A DNA stretch of 64,000 bases, taken from contig NZ_JAMXBJ010000042.1 of the NCBI RefSeq assembly GCF_023913755.1, positions 81,756 through 145,755 of the forward strand, written 5' to 3'. Of the stretch, positions 1 through 8,947 are shown in pieces; position 1 is the stretch's first letter; each line of letters begins with the position of its first letter. The translations under genes were made by a program, and so were the position numbers. A model generated the notes under the pieces. It saw nothing but the letters and a program-made list of their open reading frames with translations. It was not told the DNA's origin and searched no databases. This stretch comes from Pseudarthrobacter cellobiosi. Lineage in GTDB: Bacteria > Actinomycetota > Actinomycetes > Actinomycetales > Micrococcaceae.

Positions 1-2186
1 CCATCAGCTACTTTGAAAATCTCCCCACGGAACTGATCGTCGCGCCGCCGTCGCAATCCACCAAAGTCCTCACCTCCGACGGCCAGCCCATCGCCACGTT
101 CTACGCCGAGAACCGGATCAGGATCCCCCTGGACCAGATATCCCCCTATGTCCGGGACGCCATCGTGGCCATCGAGGACAGCCGGTTTTATGAGCACCCG
201 GGCATCGACCCGCAAGGGATCCTCCGGGCCGCAATCTTCAACCTGACGAGTGAGGGCAGGCAGGGCGCCTCCACGATTACCCAGCAGTACGTCACCAACG
301 TCATCAACGAGTCCTTCGTGTCCCAGGACAAAACAGACGAGGTTATCCTCAGCGGCCAGAAGAGCATCGGGGACAAGCTCCGCGAGATGAAGCTGGCCAT
401 CGCGCTGGAGAAGAAGTTCAGCAAGGACCAGATCCTCGAGGGCTACCTGAACATCGTGTTCTTTAACCGCGAAGCATACGGAATCGAGGCGGCGGCGCGG
501 TATTTCTTCAGCACCACGGCGACGGACCTCACACTGCCGCAGGCGGCCCTCCTGGCCGGGCTGGTCAACAGCCCCAGCTACTACAACCCCGCGGTTAACC
601 CGGAGCAGGCCACAAGCCGCCGGAACCAGGTTCTTGCCGAGATGCTGGCCACGGGCAAGCTCAGCCAGGCGGACCACGACGCCGCCGCGGCTACGCCGAT
701 CGAGCTCAAGCTCAGTCCCGGGAAGCAGGGCTGCGCCCACGCCCAGATGGCGCCGTACTTCTGCGACTACATTTCGCATCTGATCCTGAACAACCCGGCC
801 CACGGGACCACACTGATCGAGCGCGAGTGGAAGCTGTACCGCGGCGGGCTCACCATCGTCACCACGCTGGACAGCCGGCTCCAGGCGGCGGCCCAGGCAC
901 AGGTGGACGCCACCGCCGGGGCGAATCCTGACCGCTGGGGCGCGTCCCTGGTGTCGGTCCAGCCGGGCACCGGGAAAATTCTGGCAATGGCACAGAACAC
1001 GGTGTTCCTGCCGGCCGAGGGTAAATTCGATACCCAACTGAACTTCAACGTGGACTCCCGTGATCCGCAAGGCAATGACCTCAACGGAGCGGGCGGTTTT
1101 CAGCCCGGCTCCACCATGAAGCCCTTCACGTTCGCCGAGTGGCTGAACGAGGGCAAGCCACTGACAGGGATGGTGGACGCCTCCCGCCGGGTGTATCCGC
1201 TCGGCTTCCCGTGGCGCTCCAGCTGCGGAAAGGTGCTGGGCGCCTACAGCACGGCACAGAACAACCCTGAGCTCGGCGCCGCCGACGATCTCCAGAATTC
1301 TGATGAGGGCTACTACCGCCCCATGCCCGTGAACTACGGGCTGTACAACTCGATCAACACGGCCACCTTCGCTTCGGCCACCCAGCTCGATTTCTGCGGC
1401 ATCCAGAAGATGGTGGACGCCATGGGGCTGCACAGCGGACTGGATGGCGCCCAGATCAACATGCATCAGCTGGGCAATCTTCTCGGCGCCATCGGCGTTG
1501 CCCCGGTCCACCTGGCCAATGCTTTCGCCACCTTCGCCAACGACGGCCGGTACTGCTCCCCTATCGCCGTGCTTGAGGTGACGGATATGTCGGGCGGGAA
1601 ACTCCCGGGCCAGACCAGCGAGTGCCGCGACGCCGTCAAACCGGAGGTTGCCCGAGGCGTCAACGCGGTGCTCCAGGACGTGCTGAAGGTCGGCTCCGGC
1701 GTGTGGATCAACCCCAAGATCCACACCCTTATGCCGGTTGCTGCCAAGACCGGCACTTCCAACAACAACGGCTCCACCTGGGTGTTGGGCTACACCTCAG
1801 GACTGGCCACAGCGTCCTTCTTTGGCGACGCATTGGAGGGCCAGAACCGCCCCGGCCAGAACGTCACCATCAACGGCCAGTTCTACCCGCGCCTTGACGG
1901 CTACATGATCGCCGGGCCGCAATGGGTCAACTACATGCTCCAGGCCGCCCCGCTCTACCCGGCTAACCCGTTCCCGGCCCCGCCGGCATCCATGATTGCC
2001 CCGCCGAAACCGACTCCTGCACCGGCCGCGCCGAGGCCTGCACCCGCCCCGGCGCCCGCACCCGCTCCGGCGCCGGCTCCCGCGCCAGAGCCACCTCCTG
2101 CTCCTGCTCCCGCTCCTGTCCTGCCGCCAACGCCCGAGATTCCGGGCTTTCCGCCTCAGAACGGCCTCCCGGGCGCAAGACGCTAG
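1..2186 (+). CDS. Bifunctional penicillin-binding protein (class A), 5'-truncated by window edge
   Basis: Peptidoglycan glycosyltransferase/transpeptidase acting outside the cytoplasmic membrane. The frame is already open at base 3, so the N-terminus and membrane anchor lie upstream of the window. The GT51 domain starts with AIVAIEDSRFYEHPGID at about nt 150-200 and has the QGASTITQQ motif. The transpeptidase domain has the SxxK serine in STMK (serine codon 1110-1112), an SIN motif (YNSINTA, near 1350) and KTGTS (lysine codon 1746-1748). The last ~75 residues form a Pro/Ala tail (PAPAPAP repeats) typical of actinobacterial PonA-like proteins. No catalytic residue appears missing. A hairpin follows the stop. 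The family is certain; the exact paralogue is not. Confidence 0.95.
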   Translation, partial: ISYFENLPTELIVAPPSQSTKVLTSDGQPIATFYAENRIRIPLDQISPYVRDAIVAIEDSRFYEHPGIDPQGILRAAIFNLTSEGRQGASTITQQYVTNVINESFVSQDKTDEVILSGQKSIGDKLREMKLAIALEKKFSKDQILEGYLNIVFFNREAYGIEAAARYFFSTTATDLTLPQAALLAGLVNSPSYYNPAVNPEQATSRRNQVLAEMLATGKLSQADHDAAAATPIELKLSPGKQGCAHAQMAPYFCDYISHLILNNPAHGTTLIEREWKLYRGGLTIVTTLDSRLQAAAQAQVDATAGANPDRWGASLVSVQPGTGKILAMAQNTVFLPAEGKFDTQLNFNVDSRDPQGNDLNGAGGFQPGSTMKPFTFAEWLNEGKPLTGMVDASRRVYPLGFPWRSSCGKVLGAYSTAQNNPELGAADDLQNSDEGYYRPMPVNYGLYNSINTATFASATQLDFCGIQKMVDAMGLHSGLDGAQINMHQLGNLLGAIGVAPVHLANAFATFANDGRYCSPIAVLEVTDMSGGKLPGQTSECRDAVKPEVARGVNAVLQDVLKVGSGVWINPKIHTLMPVAAKTGTSNNNGSTWVLGYTSGLATASFFGDALEGQNRPGQNVTINGQFYPRLDGYMIAGPQWVNYMLQAAPLYPANPFPAPPASMIAPPKPTPAPAAPRPAPAPAPAPAPAPAPAPEPPPAPAPAPVLPPTPEIPGFPPQNGLPGARR

Positions 2187-2206
2187 GAGCGAAGACCCTG
2201 ACAGCC

Positions 2207-2234
2207 GACGACGGCGGGAGGCGCCGCCGTCGTC
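2207..2234. terminator. Hairpin between convergent genes (GACGACGGCG family)
   Basis: Stem GACGACGGCG / CGCCGTCGTC with a short GC-rich loop, between the stop of the penicillin-binding protein and the stop of the convergent DUF1992 gene. No clear T-tract. First of at least six related hairpins between here and 14.5 kb, all downstream of genes. Confidence 0.65.
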
Positions 2235-2255
2235 CGTTGCCCCTCGTCCACTCAG

Positions 2256-2849
2256 CTAAGTGGTGCCGCGCCAGAGCCGCTGCCACCAGGAGCGCTGCGG
2301 CTCAGGTTCGGGTAGGGCGTCCTGTGCGCGGGCGGCGCGGCGTTCACGCCAGCGCGCTACTTCCGTTTCGACGTCGCGCGTTTTGGTGATGACGGGCGGG
2401 CCGCCCTGGAGCTGGCGGCGGGCGTCGACCACCCGGGCATTGAAATCGGCCAGGATGTCCCTGACCTGCTTTTCGGTGAACTGCGCATCAAGCCGGCCGT
2501 CCAGTTCGGCGTCTTCGGTGCGGAGCAGGATGGCTTTGGGCCCCAGTCCGCTGATATTCTCACGCTGGATCAGGCCCTTGACCCACCAATCGGGATCGTA
2601 GGCCTCCCCGAGCCCGGGGATGGGCTTGCCGGCGTATTTGAGGTTGTCGAATTTGCCCTGTGCCATGGCGTCCCGGATCAGATACTCCGCCCGCTGGGCA
2701 TCGTCCACCTTCTTGCGTGTGTCCCGTTCCTGCGCTTCGGCGGCCTCGAGTTCCGCCTCTTCTTCAGCGTTGATCCCCGCTCCGCGGTAGGAACGCAGCT
2801 CCACGGCACGTTCCAGCCGGCGCTTGAAATACCCCGCCCCGCCGCTCAT
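2256..2849 (-). CDS. DUF1992 (DnaJC28-like) domain protein
   Basis: About 197 residues. The diagnostic block IRDAMAQGKFDNL followed by GKPIPG is the core of DUF1992, a family named after the conserved region of DNAJC28; its biochemical role is unknown. The N-terminal third is charged and probably helical (EEEAELEAAEAQERD), and the C-terminus ends in a basic, Trp-containing tail (RSWWQRLWRG). I chose the ATG at 2849 (MSGGAGYF) over an upstream in-frame start at 2909, because the extra 20 residues look non-conserved and a GGCGGTGG purine run precedes 2849. It is convergent with the penicillin-binding protein and shares its terminator hairpin. Probably cytoplasmic. Confidence 0.8.
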   Translation of the reverse strand: MSGGAGYFKRRLERAVELRSYRGAGINAEEEAELEAAEAQERDTRKKVDDAQRAEYLIRDAMAQGKFDNLKYAGKPIPGLGEAYDPDWWVKGLIQRENISGLGPKAILLRTEDAELDGRLDAQFTEKQVRDILADFNARVVDARRQLQGGPPVITKTRDVETEVARWRERRAARAQDALPEPEPQRSWWQRLWRGTT

Positions 2850-2946
2850 AAAATGCCACCGCCTTCGTGCCTGAATCGAGTCTTTTTTCCAGTATTCAAG
2901 CGTCCGCATCTGATTTCAACGGTGCCAATGGCAGCCGCTTGGAAGC

Positions 2947-4074
2947 TCAGGGGAACCCTACGGACGGCAGCTCCGCGGTTGAGACCACGACGGCGCCGCT
3001 CGCCGTCGAATCCGGGTTCAGCATCCAGCCCATCCGCTTGGCGCTGCTCAGGATCACGACGCTCTCCACGAGCTCGATCTGCGGAATGCGTTGCTGGAGG
3101 GCCAATTCGGCGTTCATCACATCGGCCAGCGAATTCAGCCACATGAGGATCACAAAATTTGTGCCTCCGGTGGTGGACGCGCTGAACCGGACAGTGCGGA
3201 GGCTGCGGAGTTCAGCGGCCGCGGCCTCGTGCTGGCCCGGCGGCACGCTGGCGAACCACTGACAGCTCACCGGGTAGCCGGAGAGATTCTGGGCAATTTC
3301 ACAACGGAAGGACAGCAGCCCGCTGGATACCACCCTGTTGAGCTGCCGCTGGACCGTCGCCGGGCTCCGGCCCAGGCTGCGCGCGATGTCCGCTGCGCTC
3401 GCTCGCGCGTCCCGCGCCAGGAACGGGATCAGATCCAGGTGGCTGGGCGGCAGTGGCGCCCCGGGTCTCGAGGCTGCCGAACCGGTGACTTCAGGACTGG
3501 CAACGGCCGAAAGCGCATTCTGCTTCGCCTTGTCCAAGGTATTGAGCCGCCACGCATGGCCAGCGGAGTGCAGACGGGTACCCAGCGAGGTCCGGTACTT
3601 CACCAACCCGCGGATCTCCTTGAACCGCGGAAGGACATGATCCGTGAACCGGGCCAAGGTGGGCGCTATGACCGTCAGCATGAGGTCCCTGTTGCTTGCC
3701 GCCTCCTCCACTGTGACCACCTCAGGGATGGCGGCGAGCGCCGCGGTCACCTCCGCGCGCAACTGCATTTCACAATCCACGCTCACCAGTGCCAGGCACA
3801 TCTTTTTGGGATCGCCGATCAGGTGGGCCGTCGTCCAGGCCGCCCCCGACAATCTCAGCCTGTCCCAGCGCGCAGCCAGCGTTGTGGCGTGCACTCCCAG
3901 CACATCGGCTGCATCCGACCAGCTGATCCGCGGCGCGACCTGCAGCACGTTGATCAGGGCAAGGTCTTCCTCGCTGAGTACCACTTCGCACGCTTCTATC
4001 TCTGGTGAATGAATCCTGCCGTATCCATCATACTTTTGATTTTTTTCAGCTATTTCCCAGCCTGTGAACCACAT
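2947..4074 (-). CDS. Two-domain Lrp/AsnC-family transcriptional regulator
   Basis: A ~375-residue regulator built of two AsnC-like halves. One helix-turn-helix lies near the N-terminus (LSEEDLALINVLQ ... ISWSDAADVLGV) and a second near the middle (LDLIPFLARDARASAADIA, then SLGRSPATVQRQLNRV). Each is followed by an AsnC-type ligand-binding region. Normal Lrp/AsnC proteins are about 150 residues, so this is the duplicated form common in Actinobacteria. The start is ATG 4074; GTG 4080 is also possible. It is divergent from the amidohydrolase-symporter pair with only ~55 bp between, so it probably controls that pair. The effector is unknown but may be the amidohydrolase substrate or product. Confidence 0.85.
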   Translation of the reverse strand: MWFTGWEIAEKNQKYDGYGRIHSPEIEACEVVLSEEDLALINVLQVAPRISWSDAADVLGVHATTLAARWDRLRLSGAAWTTAHLIGDPKKMCLALVSVDCEMQLRAEVTAALAAIPEVVTVEEAASNRDLMLTVIAPTLARFTDHVLPRFKEIRGLVKYRTSLGTRLHSAGHAWRLNTLDKAKQNALSAVASPEVTGSAASRPGAPLPPSHLDLIPFLARDARASAADIARSLGRSPATVQRQLNRVVSSGLLSFRCEIAQNLSGYPVSCQWFASVPPGQHEAAAAELRSLRTVRFSASTTGGTNFVILMWLNSLADVMNAELALQQRIPQIELVESVVILSSAKRMGWMLNPDSTASGAVVVSTAELPSVGFP

Positions 4075-4129
4075 CACCACACAATGGGATCAGGTCGCTG
4101 ACCAAACGTTCAGAAATTTAGGAGAGTAG

Positions 4130-5350
4130 ATGTCGATCATCACCGATGCGAAGGATCTGCAGGCCGACCTTGGCCGGCTGCGTCACGAGCTGCATCAGGA
4201 ACCGGAGATCGGCCTGGACCTCCCCCGGACCCAGGAAAAAGTCCTCAAGGCGCTCGACGGCCTGCCGTTCGAAATCACCCTGGGCAAAAGCACGACGTCG
4301 GTCACGGCCGTCTTGCGCGGCACCGCGCCGCACGCATCGGCAACGAAACCAGCGGTCCTCCTGCGGGCCGACATGGACGGCCTCCCCGTCCAGGAACGCA
4401 CCGGCGTCCAGTTCGCGTCCAAGATCGACGGCGCCATGCACGCCTGCGGGCACGACCTTCACACGGCCATGCTGGCCGGAGCCGCCACCCTTTTGGCCGA
4501 GCGCCGGGACCAGCTGGCGGGCGACGTGGTGCTGATGTTCCAGCCAGGCGAAGAAGGCTGGGACGGGGCATCCCACATGATCCGCGAGGGCGTACTGGAC
4601 GCGGCCGGACGCCGGGTTGATGCCGCCTACGGGATGCACGTGTTTTCGGCGCTGGAGCCCCATGGCCGGTTCTGCACCAAGTCCGGTGTGATGCTGAGCG
4701 CTTCGGATGCCCTCACCGTTACGGTGCTGGGCGCGGGCGGCCACGGTTCTGCCCCGCACGCGGCCAAGGATCCGGTCACTGCGGCCGCCGAAATGGTGAC
4801 CGCCTTGCAGGTCATGATCACCCGCCAGTTCAACGTGTTCGATCCGGTTGTCCTGACGGTGGGCGTCCTCCAGGCAGGCACGAAGCGCAACATCATTCCG
4901 GAATCAGCCAGCATCGAGGCCACCATCCGGACTTTCTCGGAGTCTGCCCGGGAACGGATGATGGCCGCGGTTCCCACGCTGCTGAAGGGCATCGCCGCTG
5001 CCCACGGCCTCGAGGTGGACGTCGACTACCGTCACGAGTACCCCCTCACCGTCAACGACGACGACGAAACGCGCACCGCGGAGAAGACCATCGAAAACCT
5101 CTTTGGACACTCGCGCCTCACCCGCTGGGCCACCCCGCTCAGTGGATCCGAGGATTTTTCGAGGGTGCTGGCGGAAGTACCCGGGACGTTTATCGGGCTC
5201 AGCGCCGTCGCCCCCGGCGCCGACCACACCACCACCGCTTTCAACCACTCCCCATACGCCGCCTTTGACGACGGCGTCCTGTCCGACGGAACTGCTCTTT
5301 ACACCGAGTTGGCCGTCTCCCGCATCGCAGCCTTGGCTTCGGCCCACTAA
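4130..5350 (+). CDS. M20-family amidohydrolase (hippurate / N-acyl-amino-acid hydrolase type)
   Basis: Cytoplasmic metal-dependent amidase of 406 residues, the usual length for M20D enzymes. Metal-ligand motifs are present: LLRADMDGLP, MHACGHDLHTAMLAGAA and FQPGEEGWDGA, then GMHVFS and the dimerisation-domain motif GHGSAPHAAKDP; the C-terminal LSGSEDFS supplies the last ligand region. The start ATG 4130 follows GGAGAG. The next gene is a symporter 24 bp downstream, so the pair probably imports and hydrolyses one N-acylated or N-carbamoylated substrate. The substrate cannot be read from sequence. It could in principle serve as an N-carbamoylase, but it is unlinked to the hydantoinase operon 16 kb away. 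Confidence 0.88.
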   Translation: MSIITDAKDLQADLGRLRHELHQEPEIGLDLPRTQEKVLKALDGLPFEITLGKSTTSVTAVLRGTAPHASATKPAVLLRADMDGLPVQERTGVQFASKIDGAMHACGHDLHTAMLAGAATLLAERRDQLAGDVVLMFQPGEEGWDGASHMIREGVLDAAGRRVDAAYGMHVFSALEPHGRFCTKSGVMLSASDALTVTVLGAGGHGSAPHAAKDPVTAAAEMVTALQVMITRQFNVFDPVVLTVGVLQAGTKRNIIPESASIEATIRTFSESARERMMAAVPTLLKGIAAAHGLEVDVDYRHEYPLTVNDDDETRTAEKTIENLFGHSRLTRWATPLSGSEDFSRVLAEVPGTFIGLSAVAPGADHTTTAFNHSPYAAFDDGVLSDGTALYTELAVSRIAALASAH

Positions 5351-5374
5351 AACCCTCAAATCCTGGAGTACACA

Positions 5375-6667
5375 ATGACCACAACTGCAGGCGTCCCAGC
5401 AGACGTCCAGGTTCACAAGTCCCACCTGCGCACCCTCGTCGGCACCGGCATCGGCAACGCCGTCGAGTGGTATGACTGGGCCATCTACGCAACCTTCGCG
5501 CCTTTTATCGCGAGCGCCCTGTTCAGCAAGGAGGATCCGACGTCGGCCTTCCTCGCCACGCTGGCGATCTTCGCCGTCGGCTTTGTCGCCCGCCCATTCG
5601 GCGGCTTCGTGTTCGGCTGGATCGGTGACCGGATCGGCCGCAAGACGTCCATGACGTTCGCCGTCGGGCTCGCTGCTCTGGGCAGCCTGCTGATCGGTAT
5701 CGCACCGACCTTCGAAGCCGTCGGGGCCTTTGCCTCAGTCATGCTGCTGGTGGCCCGGCTGATCCAAGGCCTTGCCCACGGCGGCGAGCTGCCGTCGTCG
5801 CAGACATACCTCTCCGAAATGGCACCGAAGGAAAAGCGCGGCTTCTGGGCAACGCTCATCTACACCTCCGGCACCGTCGGTATCCTGGCCGGAACCATCC
5901 TTGGCGCCACCTTGTCCAACGTCCTGAGCAAGGCTGACATGGGCGCCTGGGGCTGGCGGATCCCGTTCATCATCGGCGGCATCATGGGCCTGTACGCCCT
6001 GATCATGAGGGCGCGACTGAAGGAAACCGCGGTCTTCGAGGCAGAATCGCCCAAGGAAAAGCACGAGCCGATGTGGCCGCAGATCTACCGGCACCGCAAG
6101 CAGGCCCTGCAGGTTATCGGACTGACCGTCGGCCTGACCGTGGCTTACTACATCTGGGGTATCGTGACGCCCAGCTACGCCGCGTCTGTGCTGAAGATGG
6201 ACCGCGGAGAGACCCTTTGGGCCAGCGTTATAGCCAATGTACTGTTCATCGCCGCACTTCCGTTCTGGGGCAAGCTGTCGGACCGCATTGGACGCAAGCC
6301 CGTCATGATCATGAGCGCCGCCGGCGCCGCGCTGTTCCATTTCCCCATGACCTGGCTGCTGAAGGACTCCCCGTGGCAGCTCACGGTCACCATGTCCGTC
6401 ATGCTGTTCTTCATCGCAGGAGCGGCCGCGATCGTACCGGCCGTGTACGCCGAGCTGTTCCCCACCAAAATCCGCACCGTTGGTGTGGGCGTCCCCTATT
6501 CCATCGCGGTTGCAGCCTTCGGTGGAACGGCACCGTACCTGCAGGCCTGGCTCGGCTCGATTGGGCAAGCCAACCTCTTCAACGTCTATGCGGTACTTCT
6601 GCTGGCCGTCAGCATCGCGGTTGTGTTCACCATCCCGGAAACGAAGGGCAAGGACCTGACGCACTAA
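5375..6667 (+). CDS. MFS transporter, metabolite:H+ symporter (MHS) family
   Basis: 430-residue inner-membrane symporter with about 12 hydrophobic segments. The N-terminal signature GNAVEWYDWAIYA and the loop DRIGRKTSM are typical of the MHS (ProP/ShiA/KgtP) branch, which carries organic acids, osmolytes and aromatic acids with protons. A second loop, KLSDRIGRKPVM, marks the half-protein repeat. It lies directly downstream of the M20 amidohydrolase in the same direction, so it is the likely importer for that enzyme. It is followed by a long palindromic hairpin (6705-6758). Specificity is unassigned. Confidence 0.9.
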   Translation: MTTTAGVPADVQVHKSHLRTLVGTGIGNAVEWYDWAIYATFAPFIASALFSKEDPTSAFLATLAIFAVGFVARPFGGFVFGWIGDRIGRKTSMTFAVGLAALGSLLIGIAPTFEAVGAFASVMLLVARLIQGLAHGGELPSSQTYLSEMAPKEKRGFWATLIYTSGTVGILAGTILGATLSNVLSKADMGAWGWRIPFIIGGIMGLYALIMRARLKETAVFEAESPKEKHEPMWPQIYRHRKQALQVIGLTVGLTVAYYIWGIVTPSYAASVLKMDRGETLWASVIANVLFIAALPFWGKLSDRIGRKPVMIMSAAGAALFHFPMTWLLKDSPWQLTVTMSVMLFFIAGAAAIVPAVYAELFPTKIRTVGVGVPYSIAVAAFGGTAPYLQAWLGSIGQANLFNVYAVLLLAVSIAVVFTIPETKGKDLTH

Positions 6668-6704
6668 CCTGCAACGCCGCCTACGTAGGAGCGGCCACCA
6701 CCAC

Positions 6705-6758
6705 GCGCGAAAGGACACTTGAGGCCCGGATCCTGGGGCCCCAAGTGTCCCTTCGCGC
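6705..6758. repeat. Long palindrome, copy A of the GGACACTTGAGGCC family
   Basis: Inverted repeat with arms GCGCGAAAGGACACTTGAGG and its near-complement, separated by a short GGATCCT centre. It lies 38 bp after the symporter stop. The same sequence recurs at 57545-57600, so this is a dispersed element and not a gene-specific terminator, though it can fold as one. Confidence 0.75.
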
Positions 6759-6770
6759 TAAACGAGTGGG

Positions 6771-6971
6771 TCAGCCCAGGTGGATGGGCTGGTTCTCGTC
6801 GCCGCCGCTGAACGTCTCCTTGGTGATGGTGATATGGAGAAGTGCCAGCGGCGCGATCAGGATGGCTACGCCGGCGGCCCACAGGAAGACCGCCGAGTAG
6901 CCGGCGGACAGCGCGGCCATCTGGCTGCCACCGGCAACGCCGGCGTCGTCCTTGTCCACACCGAACAGCGT
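6771..6971 (-). pseudogene. C-terminal remnant of an MFS transporter
   Basis: About 65 codons remain. They encode a hydrophobic span (SAVFLWAAGVAILIAPLALL) with a short polar tail, resembling the last transmembrane helix and C-terminus of drug:H+ antiporter (DHA2-type) MFS proteins. There is no upstream remainder: the preceding sequence is the stop of the SRPBCC gene at 6975. This looks like the surviving end of a deleted transporter and is probably not translated. The family assignment rests on a short stretch. Confidence 0.5.
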
Positions 6972-6974
6972 CAC

Positions 6975-7472
6975 TCAGGCGCGGGCGTGTTCCGCGAGCA
7001 GTGCGTCGATCTGGCCAGCAGCCTCCCGCATGCCCTCTTCCATACCCATCTGGACCATCTGTTCCATCTGCTCTTCGGACTCGAAGGTGGATAGAACGGT
7101 CATCCGGGTGCGGCCGCCGAGGTCTTCGAGGTCAACGGCGGCATGCGTGATTCCCATGGCCTCCTTCGGGGCGCCGTCGTCATCGGCGAAGCCGTCGTCG
7201 AACTCGAGCTTGCGCGGAGCCTCGATGGCGGTGAAGCGCCACCAGCCGCTGGCCTTCTCCCCCTCGGGGCCCGTCATGTAGTAGCCGGCCTTCCCGCCGG
7301 GCTGGAAGTCGAACGCCTCAAACGTGGCCGGCCAGGTGGGCGGACCCCACCAGCGCTCGAGCTGCCGGGGGTCTTCCCAGATCTGCCAGACCTGCTCGAC
7401 GCCGGCATCGAACTCGGCCACTAGGGTGAAGCTGAGCGCTTCGAGATTCTTGGTGGAACTGATAACAGGCAT
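6975..7472 (-). CDS. SRPBCC (AHSA1/START-like) domain protein
   Basis: 165 residues with the Activator-of-Hsp90/START fold pattern: FDAGVEQVWQIWEDPRQLERWWGPP near the N-terminus, a central GWWRFTAIEAPRKLEF, and TRMTVLSTFESEEQMEQMVQMGMEEGM near the C-terminus. These small hydrophobic-ligand-binding proteins are very commonly encoded after an ArsR-type repressor, as here, with 12 bp between the genes. The ligand is unknown. The MFS remnant immediately downstream suggests that a third operon member, an efflux pump, has been lost. Confidence 0.88.
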   Translation of the reverse strand: MPVISSTKNLEALSFTLVAEFDAGVEQVWQIWEDPRQLERWWGPPTWPATFEAFDFQPGGKAGYYMTGPEGEKASGWWRFTAIEAPRKLEFDDGFADDDGAPKEAMGITHAAVDLEDLGGRTRMTVLSTFESEEQMEQMVQMGMEEGMREAAGQIDALLAEHARA

Positions 7473-7484
7473 TGCAAAACCTTC

Positions 7485-7817
7485 CTATCCTTCAGCCAGA
7501 ATGTCTGCGATCCGCCCGGCACGCTGCCGCCAGATCCTCTCATACTCATCGAGCAGCCGGCGGGCCTTCTGCAGTCCTTCGTGGTTACCCCGCACGATCT
7601 GCTCCCTACCGCGTTTCTCCTTTGTTACCAGGGAAGCCCGCTCCAACACCGCCACATGCTTCTGGACGGCGGCGAAGCTCATGGCGTAGAGGGCGGCGAG
7701 GCCGGAGACGGAATACTCGCCCGCCGTCACCCGCCGGACAATGTCCCGCCGGGTGGCGTCCGAGAGCGCCTGGAACAGGCGGTCCATGTCCGCGTCTCTG
7801 AGCTGATCTACAACCAT
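7485..7817 (-). CDS. ArsR-family winged-helix repressor
   Basis: 110 residues. The start of the domain is MDRLFQALSDATRRDIVRRV, followed by the recognition-helix region SVSGLAALYAMSFAAVQKHV and the wing LVTKEKRGREQIV. It lacks the ELCVCDL metal site of metal-sensing ArsR proteins and belongs to the branch paired with SRPBCC proteins. GTG/ATG choices exist; the upstream start at 7817 or the ATG ten codons in are both plausible. It is the first gene of a two-gene unit with the SRPBCC gene and probably represses its own operon. Confidence 0.88.
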   Translation of the reverse strand: MVVDQLRDADMDRLFQALSDATRRDIVRRVTAGEYSVSGLAALYAMSFAAVQKHVAVLERASLVTKEKRGREQIVRGNHEGLQKARRLLDEYERIWRQRAGRIADILAEG

Positions 7818-7871
7818 TTGGTTGTACGATACTCTCGGGGCGGCAGGGTGTCAAGGCTTGAATGCGGTCCG

Positions 7872-7928
7872 CGAGATGGCATTTCACGGCAGTTCCGCCG
7901 GTCAACATTGCCGCGAAATGCCATCTCG
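7872..7928. repeat. Long palindrome (CGAGATGGCATTTC arms)
   Basis: Arms CGAGATGGCATTTC-A-CGGCA and TGCCG-C-GAAATGCCATCTCG around a ~17-nt loop, in the gap between the divergent ArsR and TspO genes. Because it lies upstream of both genes, it is unlikely to be a simple terminator. Confidence 0.7.
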
Positions 7929-7964
7929 AAGGGGCCCTGACGGAGACCTCCGCCGCCTCCCGGT

Positions 7965-8543
7965 TTGACGCGGATACCCGCCATTGTCCACAGTGGGTCA
8001 GTGCCTGACACCGTCCCCACCGAAACGCAAGGTCCGGCAGTCCCGGACGGGCCGTCCCGACGGCGGCAGGTTGCCGCCCTGATCGGCTTCCTCGCGCTTT
8101 CCTGGGCCGTGTCGTTCGTGGGTTCCCTCCCGATCCGAACGGCTGCCGGCGGCTGGTACGCCCTGGCGGACAAGGCCCCCTGGACGCCTCCCGGGCTGAT
8201 GTTCACGTCAGTCTGGCTGGTCCTCTACGCGGCAATGGCCGTGGCGGCCTGGCTGGTGTGGCGGCAGCGGCGCTACCCGCGCCGCCGCGCACTCAGGCTC
8301 TACTGGCTACAACTGGCCTTGAACCTGCTCTGGCCCATAACGTTCTTCGGGCTGTATCCCGCGCTGGGGACCGCGGCGCTCTGGCTGGCTCTGGCCGTCC
8401 TCGCCGCCCTCATCCTCACAGCAGCCCTGACAGTTCTGCGCTTCGGACCCATCAGCCCAACGGCCGGCCTGCTGATGCTGCCGAACGTCTCGTGGCTGGT
8501 GTTTTCGGCGTCCCTGAACCTTTACGCCGCCGTCAGTAACTAA
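7965..8543 (+). CDS. tspO: TspO/MBR family membrane protein
   Basis: Five-helix membrane protein of the translocator protein/benzodiazepine-receptor family, which binds tetrapyrroles. Family landmarks are WYALADKAPWTPPGLMF after helix 1, the YWLQLALNLLWPITFFG segment, and LLMLPNVSWLVFSASLNLYA at the end. The open frame begins at a TTG (7965), but a GTG at 8001 would give a length (~180) closer to family norm; the first ~30 residues are hydrophilic and poorly conserved. A hairpin follows the stop. Function in this host is unknown; TspO in other bacteria links tetrapyrroles to stress responses. Confidence 0.9.
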   Translation: MTRIPAIVHSGSVPDTVPTETQGPAVPDGPSRRRQVAALIGFLALSWAVSFVGSLPIRTAAGGWYALADKAPWTPPGLMFTSVWLVLYAAMAVAAWLVWRQRRYPRRRALRLYWLQLALNLLWPITFFGLYPALGTAALWLALAVLAALILTAALTVLRFGPISPTAGLLMLPNVSWLVFSASLNLYAAVSN

Positions 8544-8580
8544 GGCCACTGTGAGCGTGTAATCGCTCACACTTTGGCCA
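8544..8580 (+). terminator. Imperfect hairpin after tspO
   Basis: GGCCACTGTGAGCG / CGCTCACACTTTGGCC with a TGTAAT loop, directly behind the tspO stop codon. No long T-run, so it is either a weak terminator or another member of the palindrome class. Confidence 0.5.
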
Positions 8581-8728
8581 TTTCTGTTGCAAATCTCGGC
8601 GGCAAGCATGAACCATGAGATCGGGACCCCGTTCCCGCACTACCAAGATCAGCAATCCTCACCGACGAGGATGCGGCCCCCTCAAGGACGACGTGGAGCC
8701 GTTAACTGCATGAGCGAAAGTACTGACA

Positions 8729-8926
8729 ATGACGTTTGAAAACACTGACTCCATCACGCTGAAAATCTGGGACCGGTCTGCGATTGAGCACACCCTGGAG
8801 AGCGTTGTGCACGACCTCTCGGTCAAGGCGAACACCACCAAATGCCGCATTGCGGTCCAGTGCAGCGGCCCCAACACATTCACGGTCAGCGTCCGTGGCC
8901 AGGAACGCCAGCTCGCCACCGTCTGA
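8729..8926 (+). CDS. Small hypothetical protein (65 aa)
   Basis: Sixty-five residues, acidic to neutral, with no membrane segment; I do not recognise the family. It begins MTFENTDSITLKIWDRSAIE and ends RQLATV. Support for expression is positional: a strong bidirectional hairpin with flanking A- and T-runs (8948-8992) lies 22 bp past its stop. The ~185 bp before it holds no other gene. A purine stretch (GCGAAAG) sits upstream of the ATG at a longer spacing than ideal. The reverse-strand frame overlapping it is only the out-of-frame tail of the damaged alkylation-repair gene. Confidence 0.55.
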   Translation: MTFENTDSITLKIWDRSAIEHTLESVVHDLSVKANTTKCRIAVQCSGPNTFTVSVRGQERQLATV

Positions 8927-8947
8927 TCGGTTCACGGCTAAAACTGA

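Noticed and set aside
4130..5350. Assigning the M20 protein as allantoate amidohydrolase (AllC)
   Set aside because: Its GHDLHTAM and GSEDFS motifs are those of the hippurate/N-acyl-amino-acid branch (M20D), not the AllC/carbamoylase branch, and its partner is an MHS symporter.
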